Source of the DNA: Pseudomonas spelaei
GTDB lineage: Bacteria > Pseudomonadota > Gammaproteobacteria > Pseudomonadales > Pseudomonadaceae
Assembly: GCF_009724245.1 (NCBI RefSeq)
Contig: NZ_WNNK01000007.1
Location: 216,022-280,021, forward strand
Direction: 5' to 3'
Length of the DNA stretch: 64,000 bases
Position 1 is the first letter of the stretch, and the number at the start of each line of letters is the position of its first letter. The translations under genes and the position numbers were made by a program. Below, one piece after another: positions 18,551 through 29,583 of the stretch. The notes below the pieces were generated by a model. The model had not been told where the DNA came from. It did no database searches and saw nothing but the letters and a program-made list of their open reading frames with translations.

Positions 18551-19540
18551 TCAGCGCAGGGTCGGCCCCTGGAAGCCCATGTACAGCGCCAGCTTTTCAG
18601 CCACGCTGGCACCCAGCTTCTTGGAGAAACGGTCAAACGGCGATTCCTGAACGGTGAAGTCCACCAGTTCTTTCTCGCCAATCACATCCCGCGCCACCGA
18701 ACTGGCACTGCCCAGACCATCGATCAAGCCCAATGGCAGCGCTTGCTCGCCGGACCAGACCAGACCGGAGAACAACTCCGGATGCTCTTTATCCTTGAGT
18801 CGATCACCCCGCCCCTGCTTGACGCTGGCAATGAACTGCTGATGAGTGGTATCCAGCACACTTTGCCAAAACTGAGTCTCGTCAGCCTTTTGCGGCTGGA
18901 ACGGATCCAGGAACGACTTATGCTCACCGGAGGTATAGGTCCGACGCTCAACTCCCAGCTTCTCCATGGTGCCGACAAAACCGTAACCGGCCGCCGTCAC
19001 ACCAATGGAGCCCACCAGACTGGCCTTGTCGGCGTAAATCTGGTCAGCGGCGCTGGCGATGTAATAGGCACCCGAGGCACCCAAGTCGGAAATCACCGCA
19101 TACAGCTTGATATCCGGGTGCAAGCCGCGCAGACGACGGATCTCGTCATACACATAACCTGACTGCACCGGACTGCCGCCCGGGCTGTTGATGCGCAGAA
19201 TCACAGCCTTGACCTTGGAATCCTCAAAGGCTGCCCGCAGGCTGCTGACGATATTGTCGGCGCTGGCAGACTCCTTGTCGGCAATCACTCCACGCACTTC
19301 GATCAACGCCGTGTAATGACCACTACGGGTTGCGCTTTTTTCCATATCCATCAGCGGACTGAACAATGCCAGCATGCCCAGCAGATAAACGAAGGTCAGC
19401 AGCTTGAAAAAGATCCCCCAGCGCCGCGAGCGGCGCTGCTCCTGGACACTGGCCAGCAAGGTCTTTTCCAGCAATTTCCAGCTTTTGTCGTCATTGCTAT
19501 CGGTACTGGCCTTTTCAGGCGCCTTCCACTCATCGGTCAT
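18551..19540 (-). CDS. S49-family membrane peptidase (SppA/SohB-like)
   Basis: A 329-residue inner-membrane serine peptidase. A single helix near residues 45-65 (LLTFVYLLGMLALFSPL) anchors a periplasmic S49 domain. The Ser-Lys dyad is predicted from ISDLGASGAYYIAS (Ser) and YADKASLVGSIGV (Lys). Such enzymes degrade cleaved signal peptides. The GTG three codons upstream is in frame, but GGGGTGG spacing favours the ATG at 19540. It follows the HAD gene by 21 bp, in the order rluC-HAD-peptidase known from P. aeruginosa. Confidence 0.9.
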   Translation of the reverse strand: MTDEWKAPEKASTDSNDDKSWKLLEKTLLASVQEQRRSRRWGIFFKLLTFVYLLGMLALFSPLMDMEKSATRSGHYTALIEVRGVIADKESASADNIVSSLRAAFEDSKVKAVILRINSPGGSPVQSGYVYDEIRRLRGLHPDIKLYAVISDLGASGAYYIASAADQIYADKASLVGSIGVTAAGYGFVGTMEKLGVERRTYTSGEHKSFLDPFQPQKADETQFWQSVLDTTHQQFIASVKQGRGDRLKDKEHPELFSGLVWSGEQALPLGLIDGLGSASSVARDVIGEKELVDFTVQESPFDRFSKKLGASVAEKLALYMGFQGPTLR

Positions 19541-19561
19541 GCCATCCACCCCAGCAAAGAC

Positions 19562-20224
19562 TTAATTGGCCTGACTGAGCCAGGCCTGCAGTTCAGAAAA
19601 ATGGTCAATCGTCAGCCTCGGCTCGTACGCCTGCAAGGCCTGGGCAGACTGGGCGCCGTAGCTGACCGCCACGGAGTCCATCCCGGCGTTGCGCGCCATC
19701 ATCAGATCGAACGACGCATCACCCACCATCAACGCTTGCCGAGGAGACACGCCACAATGGGCGAGGATCTGCTCCAGCATCAGCGGATGGGGCTTGCCAG
19801 CGGTTTCATCCGCCGCACGGGTGACATCAAAATAATCGCTCCAGCCATGCGCCTTGAGCACCCGATCCAGGCCACGACGCGCCTTGCCGGTCGCGACAGC
19901 GAGGTGATAGCCCTCGCCACGCAACGCATCCATGGATTGCACCACCCCCTCAAATAGCGGCGAAGGCTCGGCATCCAGGGCCATATAGTAATCGGCATAG
20001 TGCTGGCGAAACGCGACCAAATCATCGTCACCGATCTGCGGATACAGGGTGCGGATGGCCTCTGCCAGACTCAGGCCAATGATGCCCTTGACCGCCAGGT
20101 CCTCGCAGGGCTCAAACCCCGAGCGCGTCGACGCCATGTGCATTGACTCGACAATCCGACCAATGGAGTCGCACAGCGTGCCATCCCAATCAAAGATCAG
20201 CAGCTTGTAATCAGGGTGCGGCAC
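19562..20224 (-). CDS. HAD-family phosphatase (Gph-like)
   Basis: A 220-residue HAD subfamily IA hydrolase. Motif I is [10 protein letters not shown] with nucleophile Asp12 and acid/base Asp14. Motif II lies near the [13 protein letters not shown] block and motif IV is [14 protein letters not shown]. It resembles phosphoglycolate phosphatase and related small-molecule phosphatases; substrate unknown. The GTG start has GGAG upstream and overlaps the rluC stop by 14 nt, implying coupled translation. Confidence 0.9.
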   Translation of the reverse strand: MPHPDYKLLIFDWDGTLCDSIGRIVESMHMASTRSGFEPCEDLAVKGIIGLSLAEAIRTLYPQIGDDDLVAFRQHYADYYMALDAEPSPLFEGVVQSMDALRGEGYHLAVATGKARRGLDRVLKAHGWSDYFDVTRAADETAGKPHPLMLEQILAHCGVSPRQALMVGDASFDLMMARNAGMDSVAVSYGAQSAQALQAYEPRLTIDHFSELQAWLSQAN

Positions 20225-21170
20225 TCAGGCGCTCCACGGTCTTGGCCCACATTTCATCGACAGGGGCTTGCAGCTTCAACTCGCCGCCATCAGGCAGCGG
20301 CACGGTCAGCATGTAGGCGTGCAGAAACAGGCGCTTGCCACCCAGATCGCGGATTTCCTTGGAGAAATCCTCATCGCCGTACTTGGTATCACCGGCAATA
20401 CAGTGGCCAGCATGCAGGGTATGGACGCGGATCTGGTGAGTACGGCCGGTCACCGGCTTGGCCTCGACCATCGTGGCGAAATCACCGAAGCGACGCAGCA
20501 CCTTGAACAGAGTCAACGCCTCCTTACCCTCTTCGTCCACCTCGACCATGCGCTCACCGGAACGCAGGTTGCTCTTCTGCAACGGCGCACGGACGCTTTT
20601 GATGGAGGTTGCCCAGTTTCCACGCACCAGCGCCATGTAACGCTTGTCCACACCATCACCACGCAGGGCGGCGTGCAGATGGCGCAACATGCTGCGTTTC
20701 TTGGCGATCATCAGCAGCCCGGAGGTGTCGCGGTCCAGACGATGGACCAGCTCCAGCTCCTTCGCATCCGGGCGCAACTGACGAAAGGCTTCGATCACCC
20801 CGTAATTGAGGCCGCTGCCACCGTGAACAGCAATGCCACACGGCTTGTTGATCACAATCAGCGCCTTGTCTTCGAAGACAATCGACGCTTCAAGGCGCTG
20901 CAACAGGCCTTGGGCCAGAGGGACAGGCTCGTCACGTTCAGGCACCCGTACTGGTGGCACACGGACGATATCGCCCGCCTGCAGTTTGTACTCGGGCTTG
21001 ATCCGGCCCTTGTTCACGCGCACTTCGCCTTTACGCAAAATGCGGTAAATCAAGGTCTTGGGCACGCCTTTGAGCCTGGCAAGAAGAAAGTTGTCGATGC
21101 GTTGGCCGGCATATTCCGGCGAGACCTCAAGCAGCTGGACGCTGGGGGTCTGGGGGGCGGTAGTCGTCAT
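20211..21170 (-). CDS. rluC: 23S rRNA pseudouridine synthase RluC
   Basis: A 319-residue pseudouridine synthase of the RluA family, with an N-terminal S4 RNA-binding domain (about 20-75) and the catalytic motif HRLDRDTSG with Asp146. RluC modifies U955, U2504 and U2580 of 23S rRNA in E. coli. It is divergent from rne, the same arrangement as in E. coli and P. aeruginosa, which supports the RluC identity over other RluA paralogs. Confidence 0.95.
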   Translation of the reverse strand: MTTTAPQTPSVQLLEVSPEYAGQRIDNFLLARLKGVPKTLIYRILRKGEVRVNKGRIKPEYKLQAGDIVRVPPVRVPERDEPVPLAQGLLQRLEASIVFEDKALIVINKPCGIAVHGGSGLNYGVIEAFRQLRPDAKELELVHRLDRDTSGLLMIAKKRSMLRHLHAALRGDGVDKRYMALVRGNWATSIKSVRAPLQKSNLRSGERMVEVDEEGKEALTLFKVLRRFGDFATMVEAKPVTGRTHQIRVHTLHAGHCIAGDTKYGDEDFSKEIRDLGGKRLFLHAYMLTVPLPDGGELKLQAPVDEMWAKTVERLSAAP

Positions 21171-21199
21171 GCCGGCGATGATAACAATTTTTTATGGAA

Positions 21200-21228
21200 T
21201 TGAAGCACTTAATCATTGCTGCTATAGT
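21200..21228 (+). promoter_or_regulatory. Sigma-70 promoter of rne
   Basis: TTGAAG (21200-21205), exactly 17 bases, then TATAGT (21223-21228). The predicted start near 21235 gives a leader of about 695 nt before rne. The element lies just beyond the divergent rluC start. Confidence 0.7.
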
Positions 21229-21234
21229 CGCGAA

Positions 21235-21929
21235 CGCCGCCAAAAGCGGCCTGGACAGAGGACTAGCGGCAAACTGCCGGCCCTGACCATCGCAATTCAT
21301 CAGGACGCGAGGCCGTCCTACGGGGCTTTCGCCACCCTGGAAGGCTCGAGATTGTAACAAGCGCAGGTGACATGAGGCCTGAAGCGAGTGCAAAAAGCAG
21401 AGTGAATACTCGCCTTTTGCGCCGATATTTACGGCCAGTTCACAAAGTGCAGTCAGTCTTGAGCCAGACCACGGCGAATGCTTCGGAAACAACGCCTGTT
21501 ACGAGCTGAGTGAGAGCACAGTCGCCCACACCCGGTCTTGTTTAGCCATGAGCGTGGACTCCCCATTGGAGAACACGGTAAATGCCAACCCGCTGCGGAT
21601 TCTGCGCGCGGCAGCACCCGAATTATCAGGGATACGTGTAGGGTGGAGATGCACAACCGTCGGACCGTGTAGCACTAGGCTTATATTTAGACGCTTCATC
21701 TCGTCCACAGTCGCCGGTTGATTCCTCCTCCTGACCTTAGCTTTTGTTGAAGTGGTGCCTTTGTCACCACCGCTAACAAGCAGGACGCGTCCGTCGCGAT
21801 ACCGGCCCACATTGGCGGGTTTTGCTGGACACTGGAGTGGCCAACCACTCTTGACGCACCTGACACCGACCGTGAGAAGTCGTGTGTGCCGAACGCCGTT
21901 TCCGGCAGCCCGGAAACCGACGGTACAAC
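21235..21929 (+). promoter_or_regulatory. Long 5' leader of rne (rne-II-like element)
   Basis: About 695 nt of untranslated sequence precede rne. I see no supported gene in it. E. coli rne autoregulates through cleavage of a structured leader, and a conserved RNA called rne-II is described in Pseudomonas rne leaders. Just before the ATG, GTTTCCGG (21898-21905) and CCGGAAAC (21910-21917) form a perfect 8-bp hairpin with a four-base loop. The 12 bases between it and the ATG hold no purine-rich Shine-Dalgarno sequence. Confidence 0.65.
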
Positions 21930-24900
21930 ATGAAAAGAATGCTGATTAACGCAACTCAACCCGAAGAGTTGCGTGTTGCACTGGTAGATGGCCAACGCCT
22001 CTACGACCTGGACATCGAGTCCGGTGCACGCGAGCAGAAGAAGGCCAACATCTATAAAGGCCGGATTACTCGCATCGAACCAAGCCTTGAGGCTGCCTTT
22101 GTCGATTTCGGCTCCGAGCGCCACGGCTTCCTGCCCCTCAAAGAAATCTCCCGCGAATACTTCAAGAAAGCTCCTGAAGGCCGCGTGAACATCAAGGACG
22201 TCCTGAGCGAAGGCCAGGAAGTCATCGTTCAGGTAGAAAAAGAAGAACGTGGCAACAAGGGCGCCGCCCTGACCACCTTCATCAGTCTGGCTGGCCGTTA
22301 CCTGGTCCTGATGCCGAACAACCCACGTGCCGGTGGTATTTCTCGCCGCATCGAAGGTGAAGAGCGCAACGAACTGCGTGAAGCACTGAACGGCCTGATC
22401 GCTCCGGCCGACATGGGCCTGATCGTGCGCACTGCCGGCCTGGGCCGCAGCAGCGAAGAAATGCAGTGGGACCTCGATTACCTGCTGCAACTGTGGACCG
22501 CCATCAAAGAAGCGTCCCTGGACCGTTCCGCGCCATTCCTGATCTACCAGGAAAGCAACGTGATCATCCGCGCCATCCGCGATTACCTGCGCCAGGACAT
22601 CGGCGAAGTGCTGATCGACAGCGTTGAAGCCCAGGACGAAGCCCTGACCTTCATCCGCCAGGTGATGCCGCAGTACGCCAGCAAGATCAAGCTGTACGAA
22701 GACAGCGTTCCGCTGTTCAACCGTTTCCAGATCGAAAGCCAGATCGAGACCGCCTTCCAGCGCGTCGTCGAATTGCCTTCCGGTGGCTCCATCGTTATCG
22801 ATCCGACCGAAGCCCTGGTGTCCATCGACATCAACTCGGCGCGCGCTACCAAAGGCAGCGACATCGAAGAGACCGCCCTGCAGACCAACCTGGAAGCGGC
22901 TGAAGAAATCGCCCGCCAGCTGCGCCTGCGTGACATCGGCGGCCTGATCGTCATCGACTTCATCGACATGACTCCGGCCAAGAACCAGCGCGCCGTGGAA
23001 GAAAAAGTCCGCGAATGCCTGGAAGCTGACCGTGCCCGCGTACAAGTCGGCCGTATCTCGCGCTTCGGCCTGCTGGAGATGTCCCGCCAGCGCCTGCGTC
23101 CATCCCTGGGCGAAAGCAGCGGTATCGTCTGCCCGCGTTGCAACGGCACCGGCATCATCCGTGACGTTGAATCGCTGTCCCTGGCCATCCTGCGCCTGAT
23201 CGAAGAAGAAGCCCTGAAAGACCGCACTGCTGAAGTGCGCGCCCAGGTGCCGATCCCGGTGGCCGCGTTCCTGCTTAACGAAAAACGCAACTCGATCACC
23301 AAGATCGAACTGCGCACGCGTGCCCGCATCGTCATCCTGCCGAACGATCACCTCGAGACGCCGCACTTCGAAGTGCAGCGCCTGCGTGATGACAGCCCGG
23401 AAGCCCACACCAATCAGTCCAGCTACGAAATCGCTGCTGCCGCTGCCGAAGTGGAAGAAGTCCAGCCAGCTGCTGCGACCCGCACCCTGGTTCGCCAGGA
23501 AGCGGCCGTCAAGACCGCGCCAGCCCGTGCCAACGCACCGGTTCCGGTTGAAGCCGCAGCTCCGGTTGCCGCGCCAGCCGTCATGCCTGAACCAAGCCTG
23601 TTCAAGGGCCTGGTGAAGTCGCTGGTCAGCCTGTTCGCTACCAAGGAAGAGCCAGTGGCTCCGACTGTGGCCGAGAAGCCAGTCACCGAGCGTCCTGCCC
23701 GCAACGAAGAGCGTCGCAACGGTCGCCAGCAGAGCCGTAACCGCAACGGTCGTCGTGACGAAGAGCGCAAGCCTCGCGAAGAACGTGCTCCGCGTGAAGA
23801 ACGCGCACCACGTGAAGAGCGTCAGCCACGCGAAGCCCGTGAAGAAACCCCGGCCGTAGCCCGTGAAGAACGTGCACCACGCGCGCCTCGCGAAGAGCGC
23901 GCACCGCGTGCACCTCGTGAAGACCGCAAGCCACGTGGCGAGCGTGAAGAACGCGTGCGTGAACTGCGCGAACCTCTGGATGCCGCTCCAGCCGTGGCCA
24001 CTGCCGTCACTGCCGAAGAACGCCCAGCGCGCCAGCCTCGTGAAGAACGTGCTCCACGCGCACCGCGTGAAGAGCGTCAACCTCGCGCCGAGCAAGCTGC
24101 AGCCGCCAGCGAAGAAGAACTGCTGTCCAACGACGAGCAGCAACAGGAAGACGGTCAGGAGCACGCCGAAGGCGATCGCCCACGCCGCCGCTCCCGTGGC
24201 CAGCGTCGTCGCAGCAACCGTCGCGAGCGTCAACGCGATGCCAACGGCAACGTGATCGAAGGCTCGGAAGAAACTGGCGAAGCGACTGAAGACAATACCA
24301 GCGAACCGACTGGCGCCGAACTGGCTGCCGGCCTGGCCGTTACCGCTGCCGTTGCCAGCTCGGTCATCAGCGCACCTGCTGAAGCCCAGGCCAATGAGCA
24401 AGCCGAACGCGCTACCGCTGCGGTCCAGGAACATACTGTTGTAGAAACGCCCGTCGTTGAAGCACCAGTGGTTGAAGCAACGACTCCAGTCGAAGCGCCA
24501 GTTGTTCCGGAAGTGGAAGTTGCACCGGTTCGTGAAGTTCGCCAAGCGCTGCCGGAAGTTGAAGTGGCTGCCGAACCTGCTGTGGTTGCCGAGCAACAGC
24601 CAGTGGTTGAAGCTGCCGTCGAAGCGCCTGTCGCCGAGCCGACGCCTGTAGTGCGCGAAGTTCGCGAAGAACAGACTGCATTCCAGTGGACGCCCGAGCC
24701 AGCCGTTGCAGTCGAAGCACCAGCACCTGCTCCGGTCGTAGAAGAAGCTCCAGCGCCAGTCGCCGAAGTGGTTGCTGCCGAGCCAGTCGCCGTTGTTGCC
24801 GAGCCAGCGCCCGTCGTAGAAGCGCCAGTCGTTGCCGAAGCCACTCCAGTGGTAGAAGCCGCCCCTGTCAGCGCCCTGACCGAAAATGGTCGTGCGCCGA

Positions 24901-25163
24901 ACGACCCACGTGAAGTGCGTCGTCGCAAGCGTGAAGCCGAGCGTCTGCAGAAGGAAGCCGAACAGGCTGCCGTTGCTGCTCCGGTCGTTGCCGAAGCTGC
25001 ACCGGTTGTGGCTGAAGTCGTCGAGGCATCCGTCCCGGCAGTTGAAGCTGTGGTTGAGCACACCGCCCCCGCCATCGACGAGAACCTGCGTTCCGTTGAG
25101 GAAGTGGTCGAGCACAACCCTAAAGCCCTGGAAGAAGAGCACGAGCCTAAACCCCTCGCCTGA
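21930..25163 (+). CDS. rne: Ribonuclease E
   Basis: A 1077-residue endoribonuclease and scaffold of the RNA degradosome. The N-terminal half has the S1 domain (about 35-125), the DNase I-like catalytic region ([13 protein letters not shown]) and the zinc link CPRC (Cys401, Cys404) that joins subunits. Residues near 556-570 ([14 protein letters not shown]) resemble the amphipathic membrane-targeting helix. The C-terminal half is disordered: Arg-rich REERAPRE repeats (about 610-730), a basic RNA-binding stretch ([16 protein letters not shown]), then Val/Ala/Pro/Glu repeats (about 815-985). The start [14 protein letters not shown] is the family's normal one. The low-complexity coding repeats generate a 1157-codon antisense open frame that is not a gene. 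Confidence 0.97.
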   Translation: MKRMLINATQPEELRVALVDGQRLYDLDIESGAREQKKANIYKGRITRIEPSLEAAFVDFGSERHGFLPLKEISREYFKKAPEGRVNIKDVLSEGQEVIVQVEKEERGNKGAALTTFISLAGRYLVLMPNNPRAGGISRRIEGEERNELREALNGLIAPADMGLIVRTAGLGRSSEEMQWDLDYLLQLWTAIKEASLDRSAPFLIYQESNVIIRAIRDYLRQDIGEVLIDSVEAQDEALTFIRQVMPQYASKIKLYEDSVPLFNRFQIESQIETAFQRVVELPSGGSIVIDPTEALVSIDINSARATKGSDIEETALQTNLEAAEEIARQLRLRDIGGLIVIDFIDMTPAKNQRAVEEKVRECLEADRARVQVGRISRFGLLEMSRQRLRPSLGESSGIVCPRCNGTGIIRDVESLSLAILRLIEEEALKDRTAEVRAQVPIPVAAFLLNEKRNSITKIELRTRARIVILPNDHLETPHFEVQRLRDDSPEAHTNQSSYEIAAAAAEVEEVQPAAATRTLVRQEAAVKTAPARANAPVPVEAAAPVAAPAVMPEPSLFKGLVKSLVSLFATKEEPVAPTVAEKPVTERPARNEERRNGRQQSRNRNGRRDEERKPREERAPREERAPREERQPREAREETPAVAREERAPRAPREERAPRAPREDRKPRGEREERVRELREPLDAAPAVATAVTAEERPARQPREERAPRAPREERQPRAEQAAAASEEELLSNDEQQQEDGQEHAEGDRPRRRSRGQRRRSNRRERQRDANGNVIEGSEETGEATEDNTSEPTGAELAAGLAVTAAVASSVISAPAEAQANEQAERATAAVQEHTVVETPVVEAPVVEATTPVEAPVVPEVEVAPVREVRQALPEVEVAAEPAVVAEQQPVVEAAVEAPVAEPTPVVREVREEQTAFQWTPEPAVAVEAPAPAPVVEEAPAPVAEVVAAEPVAVVAEPAPVVEAPVVAEATPVVEAAPVSALTENGRAPNDPREVRRRKREAERLQKEAEQAAVAAPVVAEAAPVVAEVVEASVPAVEAVVEHTAPAIDENLRSVEEVVEHNPKALEEEHEPKPLA

Positions 25164-25177
25164 TTCCATCGGCCACT

Positions 25178-25214
25178 AAAAAGCCCCGCCTGAGTGATCA
25201 GGCGGGGCTTTTTT
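25178..25214 (+). terminator. Rho-independent terminator of rne
   Basis: AAAAAGCCCCGCCTGA pairs perfectly with TCAGGCGGGGCTTTTT around GTGA, followed by T-rich sequence. It lies 15 bp after the rne stop and between convergent rne and the MocA-like gene, so it may serve both strands. Confidence 0.92.
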
Positions 25215-25230
25215 ATGCCTGCTGTATCCA

Positions 25231-25815
25231 TTACCGATAATGCAATGCCTCTGGCACGTCCACATCCCACAGCACGCCCGGATCATCGACCGGCACTTCC
25301 AGCACCAAGGCCTGGGCAAACAAGGGCTTTGCTCCTCTATCCCCGGTCAGCGCCATCAGGGCAGGTCCGAACGAACGGCCAAACCCTACGGGGTGACCAT
25401 ACTGACCCTCATGCACGGGGACACTGATGCCGTCCTCCTCAACTCCGGCCGCCACTTGCTCGATACTCGACGGCAGGACAAACGGCATGTCGCCCAGCAC
25501 CACCAACCATCCTGCGCAAGCACCACTGCCCGCTACCGCCGCCGCGATGCTGTCGCCCATGCCGGTCGAGGACACAAGCAACACTTCACAGCCATGGACC
25601 TGCGCCAGGCGAATGACTTCGGATCGATCAGGCGACGTCACCACACAGCGTTTGGCAACATTGACTGGCAGATTGACCAACACCTGCTCAATCACCGATC
25701 GCGTAACGCCATCACGGCCCACACAAGGCGCCAGCAGCTTGTCCTGATCCATCTGCGCACGAAAACGACTGCCCTGCCCCGCCGCCAGGACAATCGCGGT
25801 GATTGGCCCCGTCAA
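25231..25815 (-). CDS. MobA/MocA-like nucleotidyltransferase
   Basis: A 194-residue nucleotidyltransferase of the MobA/MocA family. The nucleotide loop LAAGQGSRF (about 11-19), the following DKLLAP and the metal aspartate in VVLGDMPFV are present. MocA adds CMP to molybdopterin to form the cytosine dinucleotide cofactor used by xanthine-oxidase-family hydroxylases. Last gene of the hydroxylase operon; its start overlaps the XdhC-like stop by 4 nt, which supports a role in cofactor finishing for the adjacent enzyme. Confidence 0.87.
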   Translation of the reverse strand: MTGPITAIVLAAGQGSRFRAQMDQDKLLAPCVGRDGVTRSVIEQVLVNLPVNVAKRCVVTSPDRSEVIRLAQVHGCEVLLVSSTGMGDSIAAAVAGSGACAGWLVVLGDMPFVLPSSIEQVAAGVEEDGISVPVHEGQYGHPVGFGRSFGPALMALTGDRGAKPLFAQALVLEVPVDDPGVLWDVDVPEALHYR

Positions 25816-26798
25816 CTGACCGTCGCCTGTAACGGCTTTTTCTGCAACAGGTCCACGCCATTCTTGATGGCCACAATCTCCGCCATCAATGACAACGCGA
25901 TCTCCGCTGGCGTATGACTGCCGATGTGCAAACCAATAGGCCCATGCAGGCGCTCAATGGCTTGCGGCGCCAGGCCCAACGTCGCAAGGTTTTCCCGACG
26001 CTTTTGGCTATTGACCCGCGAACCCAGGGCGCCAATGTAGAACGCCCTGGAGTTCAACGCGGTGAGCAGCGCCATATCATCCAGGCGCGGATCATGGGTC
26101 AGCGCAACAATCGCCGTGCGCTCATCCGTCTGGATGTTCAACACCGCCTCATCGGGCATGCCCGGCACAAAGCGTCCGTGCTGCTCCTCCCAACCGTAGA
26201 CAAACTCCTTGCGCGGGTCGCAGATCAGCACTTCGAAATCCAGCAGCCGGGCCATTTCCGCCACGTAGCGTGACAATTGACCGGCGCCGATCAACAACAG
26301 ACGCCAGCGCGGCCCATAAATGGCGCGCAGTCGTTCGCCGTCAAACGTCAGCGTGTCGGTCTTGCTCGCACCGCTCAAGGTCACTTCGCCCGTGGTCAGG
26401 TCCAACTCCCGTGCGACAATCTCATGGGCCTCACAACGCGCCAGCAGTTCAGCTACCCAGGCCGGGTCACCTACCCGCTCTTCAGTCAGGCGCAAGGTCC
26501 CACCGCAGGGCAGGCCAAAACGTGCCGCTTCATCGCGGGTGACGCCGTAGGTCACTAACTGCACCGGCGGCCCGTCTTCGGGCAGGCGGCCATCCTGCAA
26601 GCGGGCGATCAGATCATCCTCAATGCAACCACCGGAGACCGAGCCAATCACCACCCCGTCCCCGCGCAAGGCCAGCATGGCTCCCGGCGGCCGGGGCGCG
26701 CTGCCCCAGGTCTGGACCACGCTGTACAACACCACCCGCTGTCCGGCGCGGCGCCACGCAAGCACGCTGCGCAGGACATTCAGATCGACGCTGTCCAT
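25812..26798 (-). CDS. XdhC-family molybdenum cofactor insertion protein
   Basis: A 328-residue XdhC/CoxI-family protein. An N-terminal XdhC domain (GSVSGGCIEDDLI near residue 55) is followed by a Rossmann-type domain (LLIGAGQLSRYVA near 170). XdhC binds and sulfurates the molybdenum cofactor and inserts it into xanthine dehydrogenase-type apoenzymes. The ATG overlaps the large-subunit stop as TGATG, replacing a longer open frame upstream. Its maturation target is presumably the large subunit encoded just before it. Confidence 0.9.
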   Translation of the reverse strand: MDSVDLNVLRSVLAWRRAGQRVVLYSVVQTWGSAPRPPGAMLALRGDGVVIGSVSGGCIEDDLIARLQDGRLPEDGPPVQLVTYGVTRDEAARFGLPCGGTLRLTEERVGDPAWVAELLARCEAHEIVARELDLTTGEVTLSGASKTDTLTFDGERLRAIYGPRWRLLLIGAGQLSRYVAEMARLLDFEVLICDPRKEFVYGWEEQHGRFVPGMPDEAVLNIQTDERTAIVALTHDPRLDDMALLTALNSRAFYIGALGSRVNSQKRRENLATLGLAPQAIERLHGPIGLHIGSHTPAEIALSLMAEIVAIKNGVDLLQKKPLQATVS

Positions 26799-29116
26799 CA
26801 GGCCTTCGCCTCCTGCCAACCCTGCAACTGATAACGCACCGGCAGGTTGCGGATGCGTTTGCCGGTGGCGGCAAAGATCGCATTGCATAGCGCTGGCGCA
26901 ATCGGCGGCACACCCGGCTCACCGACGCCCCCAAGGGGCACGTCGCCTTTGGGAGTCACCAGATGCACCGCCACTTCCTTGGGCGCCAGGGACATGCGCG
27001 CCACTTCGTACATATGGAAGTTGTCCTGCTGAACCTTGCCGTCCTTGAAGCTGATTTCCCCCAGCACCGCATTGCCCAGGCCCATGACGCAAGCGCCTTC
27101 GAACTGCGAGCGAATGCGCTCCGGGTTGATCTGCGGGCCGCAATCCACCGCAATGTCGGCCTTGTGCACGATCAAGGTGCCATCATCTTTGACTTCAACC
27201 TCAATCACTGCGGCCACATAGGTGACGAAGCTGTAGTGCACCGCTAAACCAAGGCCGCGCCCTTTGGGCAAGGTGCGCCCCCAGCCGGCGGCCTTGGCAG
27301 CGGTTTCCAACACACCACGCAAACGTGCAGTGTCGATGGGATAACGCTCAGGGGATTCGCCGTAGTTCCATTCGTCGCTCAGGGTCTTGGGATCGATCTG
27401 ACGGTCCGGGCCCAGGAGTTTGAGTTGGTACTTCAGCGGATCCTGGCCGGCCTTGTGGGCCAACTCATCGACAAAACTCTGGATCGCAAAGCCGTGGGGA
27501 ATGTTCGATACCGAGCGATACCAGCCAACCCGGGTATGGGCTGCTGCCTCGGGGTTTTCCAGGCGCACATTAGGGATCGCGTAGGCCATGTTGGTAAAGC
27601 CCATGCCCAACTCGAACGGCGCCTCATGGTTCATCCCCGGGGCAAACAACGCAGTGATGCTCGGCGCCACCGTACGGTGCAGCCAGGCCGATGGCATGCC
27701 GTCCTTGTTCAGCCCGGCCTTGAGGTACTCGGCGGACACGGTATGGAAATAGGAGTTATGGATATCGTCTTCACGGGTCCATTGCACACGCACGGCCTTG
27801 CCCGGGAACTCCTTGGCCAGCACGGCAGCCTCGACGATGAAATCCGGTTTCGATTTACGCCCAAAGCCCCCGCCCAACAGCGTGACATTGAAGGTGACGT
27901 TATCGAAAGGCAGGCCCAACCGCTCGGCAATCCGCTCGCGGGTCACTTGCGGCGCCTGGCTCGGGGCCCAGGCTTCGCATTGCCCCTTGTCATAGCGCGC
28001 AATGGCAACCATCGGTTCCATCGGCGACTGAGACAAGTGCGGCAAGTAGTAGGCCGCTTCCAGGGTACTGTCGGCATCCCCCAGGGCCTGGTCGATGCTG
28101 CCCGTGTTGCGCACCACTTTGCCTGGCTTCAACGCTGCGGCTTCCAGTACCTTGCGGTAGTCGATGGAGTTGTAGCCCGCGTTAACACCGTCATCCCAGA
28201 CGATCTTCAAGGCCTCACGTCCCTTGATCGCCGCCCAGGTATTGCTGGCAATCACCGCCACGCCGCCCAAGGGTTGGAACTCCGATGGCAGCGGCCTGCT
28301 TTCGATTTCCAGGACCTTGACGACACCCGGCACTTTCAGCGCCGCGCTGGCATCGAAGGATTTGACCTTGCCGCCATAGACCTGCGGCCGCGCAATGGTG
28401 GCATAGAGCATGCCGTCAAAATGCACATCGGCACCGTAGACCGCCCGGCCGTTGACGATGTCGGCACCATCAATGGCCTTGGTGCCCTCTTTACCGATGT
28501 AACGAAACTCCGAGGGTTGCTTGAGACGCAGGCTGTCCCGCGCCGGGACAGCCAGGGCGCCGGCCGCAGCGGCCAGGGCGCCATAGCCCAGTTCGCGGCC
28601 ACTGGGCTGGTGAATCACTTTATGCAACTGCGCATGGCACTCGCCCACCGGGACCTTCCACTGTTCGGCAGCGGCCTGTTCCAGCAGGGTTCGCACGGCC
28701 GCGCCGCAACGGCGCATCGGCTCGTACCAGTGACGCATGCTGCGCGAGCCATCGGTGTCCTGGTTGCCGAAGCGCACTTCATCGCCTGGCGCCTGCTGGA
28801 CTTTCACCAGTGCCCAATCAGCGTCCAGTTCATCGGCCACCACCATGGTCAGGCTGGTGCGTACGCCCTGGCCCATTTCCGAGCGGTTGCAGATCACCGT
28901 CACGGTGCCGTCGGTGGCAATGCTGACGTAAACCTTGGGGTCATCGATCACACCATGAGGCATGGCATCACCGCCGTATTTCTTCACCTCTTCGGCAAAC
29001 GCATCCGGCAAGCCCCAACTGGCAGCGACCACCAAGGCACCGGTGACGCCAACGCCTTTGAGGAAGCCGCGGCGGCTGAGGTTATTCAGGACGAAATCAA
29101 CAGGTAACCGGTTCAT
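26798..29116 (-). CDS. Molybdenum hydroxylase large subunit (IorB-like, Tat-exported)
   Basis: A 772-residue molybdopterin-binding subunit of the xanthine oxidase family, like isoquinoline 1-oxidoreductase IorB and periplasmic aldehyde dehydrogenases. LSRRGFLKG (13-21) is a twin-arginine signal, followed by a hydrophobic stretch ending near DAFA, so the folded cofactor-loaded enzyme is exported to the periplasm. The catalytic Glu of the family is Glu733 in VGEPGVPP. It shares 4 nt with the iron-sulfur subunit gene. There is no FAD subunit, which fits enzymes passing electrons to cytochrome c. The substrate (aldehyde or N-heterocycle) cannot be told. Confidence 0.9.
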   Translation of the reverse strand: MNRLPVDFVLNNLSRRGFLKGVGVTGALVVAASWGLPDAFAEEVKKYGGDAMPHGVIDDPKVYVSIATDGTVTVICNRSEMGQGVRTSLTMVVADELDADWALVKVQQAPGDEVRFGNQDTDGSRSMRHWYEPMRRCGAAVRTLLEQAAAEQWKVPVGECHAQLHKVIHQPSGRELGYGALAAAAGALAVPARDSLRLKQPSEFRYIGKEGTKAIDGADIVNGRAVYGADVHFDGMLYATIARPQVYGGKVKSFDASAALKVPGVVKVLEIESRPLPSEFQPLGGVAVIASNTWAAIKGREALKIVWDDGVNAGYNSIDYRKVLEAAALKPGKVVRNTGSIDQALGDADSTLEAAYYLPHLSQSPMEPMVAIARYDKGQCEAWAPSQAPQVTRERIAERLGLPFDNVTFNVTLLGGGFGRKSKPDFIVEAAVLAKEFPGKAVRVQWTREDDIHNSYFHTVSAEYLKAGLNKDGMPSAWLHRTVAPSITALFAPGMNHEAPFELGMGFTNMAYAIPNVRLENPEAAAHTRVGWYRSVSNIPHGFAIQSFVDELAHKAGQDPLKYQLKLLGPDRQIDPKTLSDEWNYGESPERYPIDTARLRGVLETAAKAAGWGRTLPKGRGLGLAVHYSFVTYVAAVIEVEVKDDGTLIVHKADIAVDCGPQINPERIRSQFEGACVMGLGNAVLGEISFKDGKVQQDNFHMYEVARMSLAPKEVAVHLVTPKGDVPLGGVGEPGVPPIAPALCNAIFAATGKRIRNLPVRYQLQGWQEAKA

Positions 29117-29583
29117 GCCTTGGCCTCCTGCAAATGAGTCGCGGCCTGACGGATCGCAGTCTTGATGCGATTGTAGGTGCCGCAGCGGCAGATATTGCCG
29201 ACCATCGCCTCTTCAATTTGCTCGTCGCTGGGGTTGGGATTGGTTTTCAGCAACGCAGTGGCAGACATGATCTGCCCGCCCTGGCAGTAACCGCACTGGG
29301 CCACAGCGGTATCCAGCCAGGCTTGCTGGACCACTTGGCCGATGGGGTCGTTATGCAGGTTATCGATGGTGCTGATGTTCTGGCCCTTGACCGAGCCAAT
29401 CGGCGTGATGCAACTACGGGCCGGGGAACCGTCGATATGAATGGTGCACGCACCACACAGGCCCATGCCACAACCGAATTTGGTGCCGTTGTAGCCCGCC
29501 ACGTCGCGGATCGCCCATAACAGCGGCATATCTTCGGTGACGTCCAGTGGATGGTCTTGACCGTTGAGCTTCAGGGTAATCAT
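29113..29583 (-). CDS. [2Fe-2S] subunit of molybdenum hydroxylase (IorA-like)
   Basis: A 156-residue subunit with two [2Fe-2S] clusters. The plant-type ferredoxin cluster uses Cys38, 43, 46 and 58 (CGMGLCGAC); the C-terminal cluster uses Cys97, 100, 132 and 134 (CGYC and ICRCG). It carries no Tat signal and is presumably co-exported with the large subunit. A GTG two codons upstream is in frame; neither start has a strong Shine-Dalgarno sequence. First gene of the four-gene operon. Confidence 0.92.
   Translation of the reverse strand: MITLKLNGQDHPLDVTEDMPLLWAIRDVAGYNGTKFGCGMGLCGACTIHIDGSPARSCITPIGSVKGQNISTIDNLHNDPIGQVVQQAWLDTAVAQCGYCQGGQIMSATALLKTNPNPSDEQIEEAMVGNICRCGTYNRIKTAIRQAATHLQEAKA

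Noticed and set aside
23760..24110. Repeated GAAGAACGTGC-type units resembling an array
   Set aside because: They are in-frame codons for Arg/Glu repeats of RNase E, not a CRISPR array: no spacers and period not constant.
21696..25169. 1157-codon open frame antisense to rne
   Set aside because: The translation is low-complexity (Phe, Gly, His, Trp-rich) and mirrors the Arg/Ala/Pro/Glu codon bias of rne. No start signal or family.
27425..29107. Long plus-strand open frame over the hydroxylase large subunit
   Set aside because: The opposite strand encodes a complete molybdenum hydroxylase with intact motifs; this frame has none.
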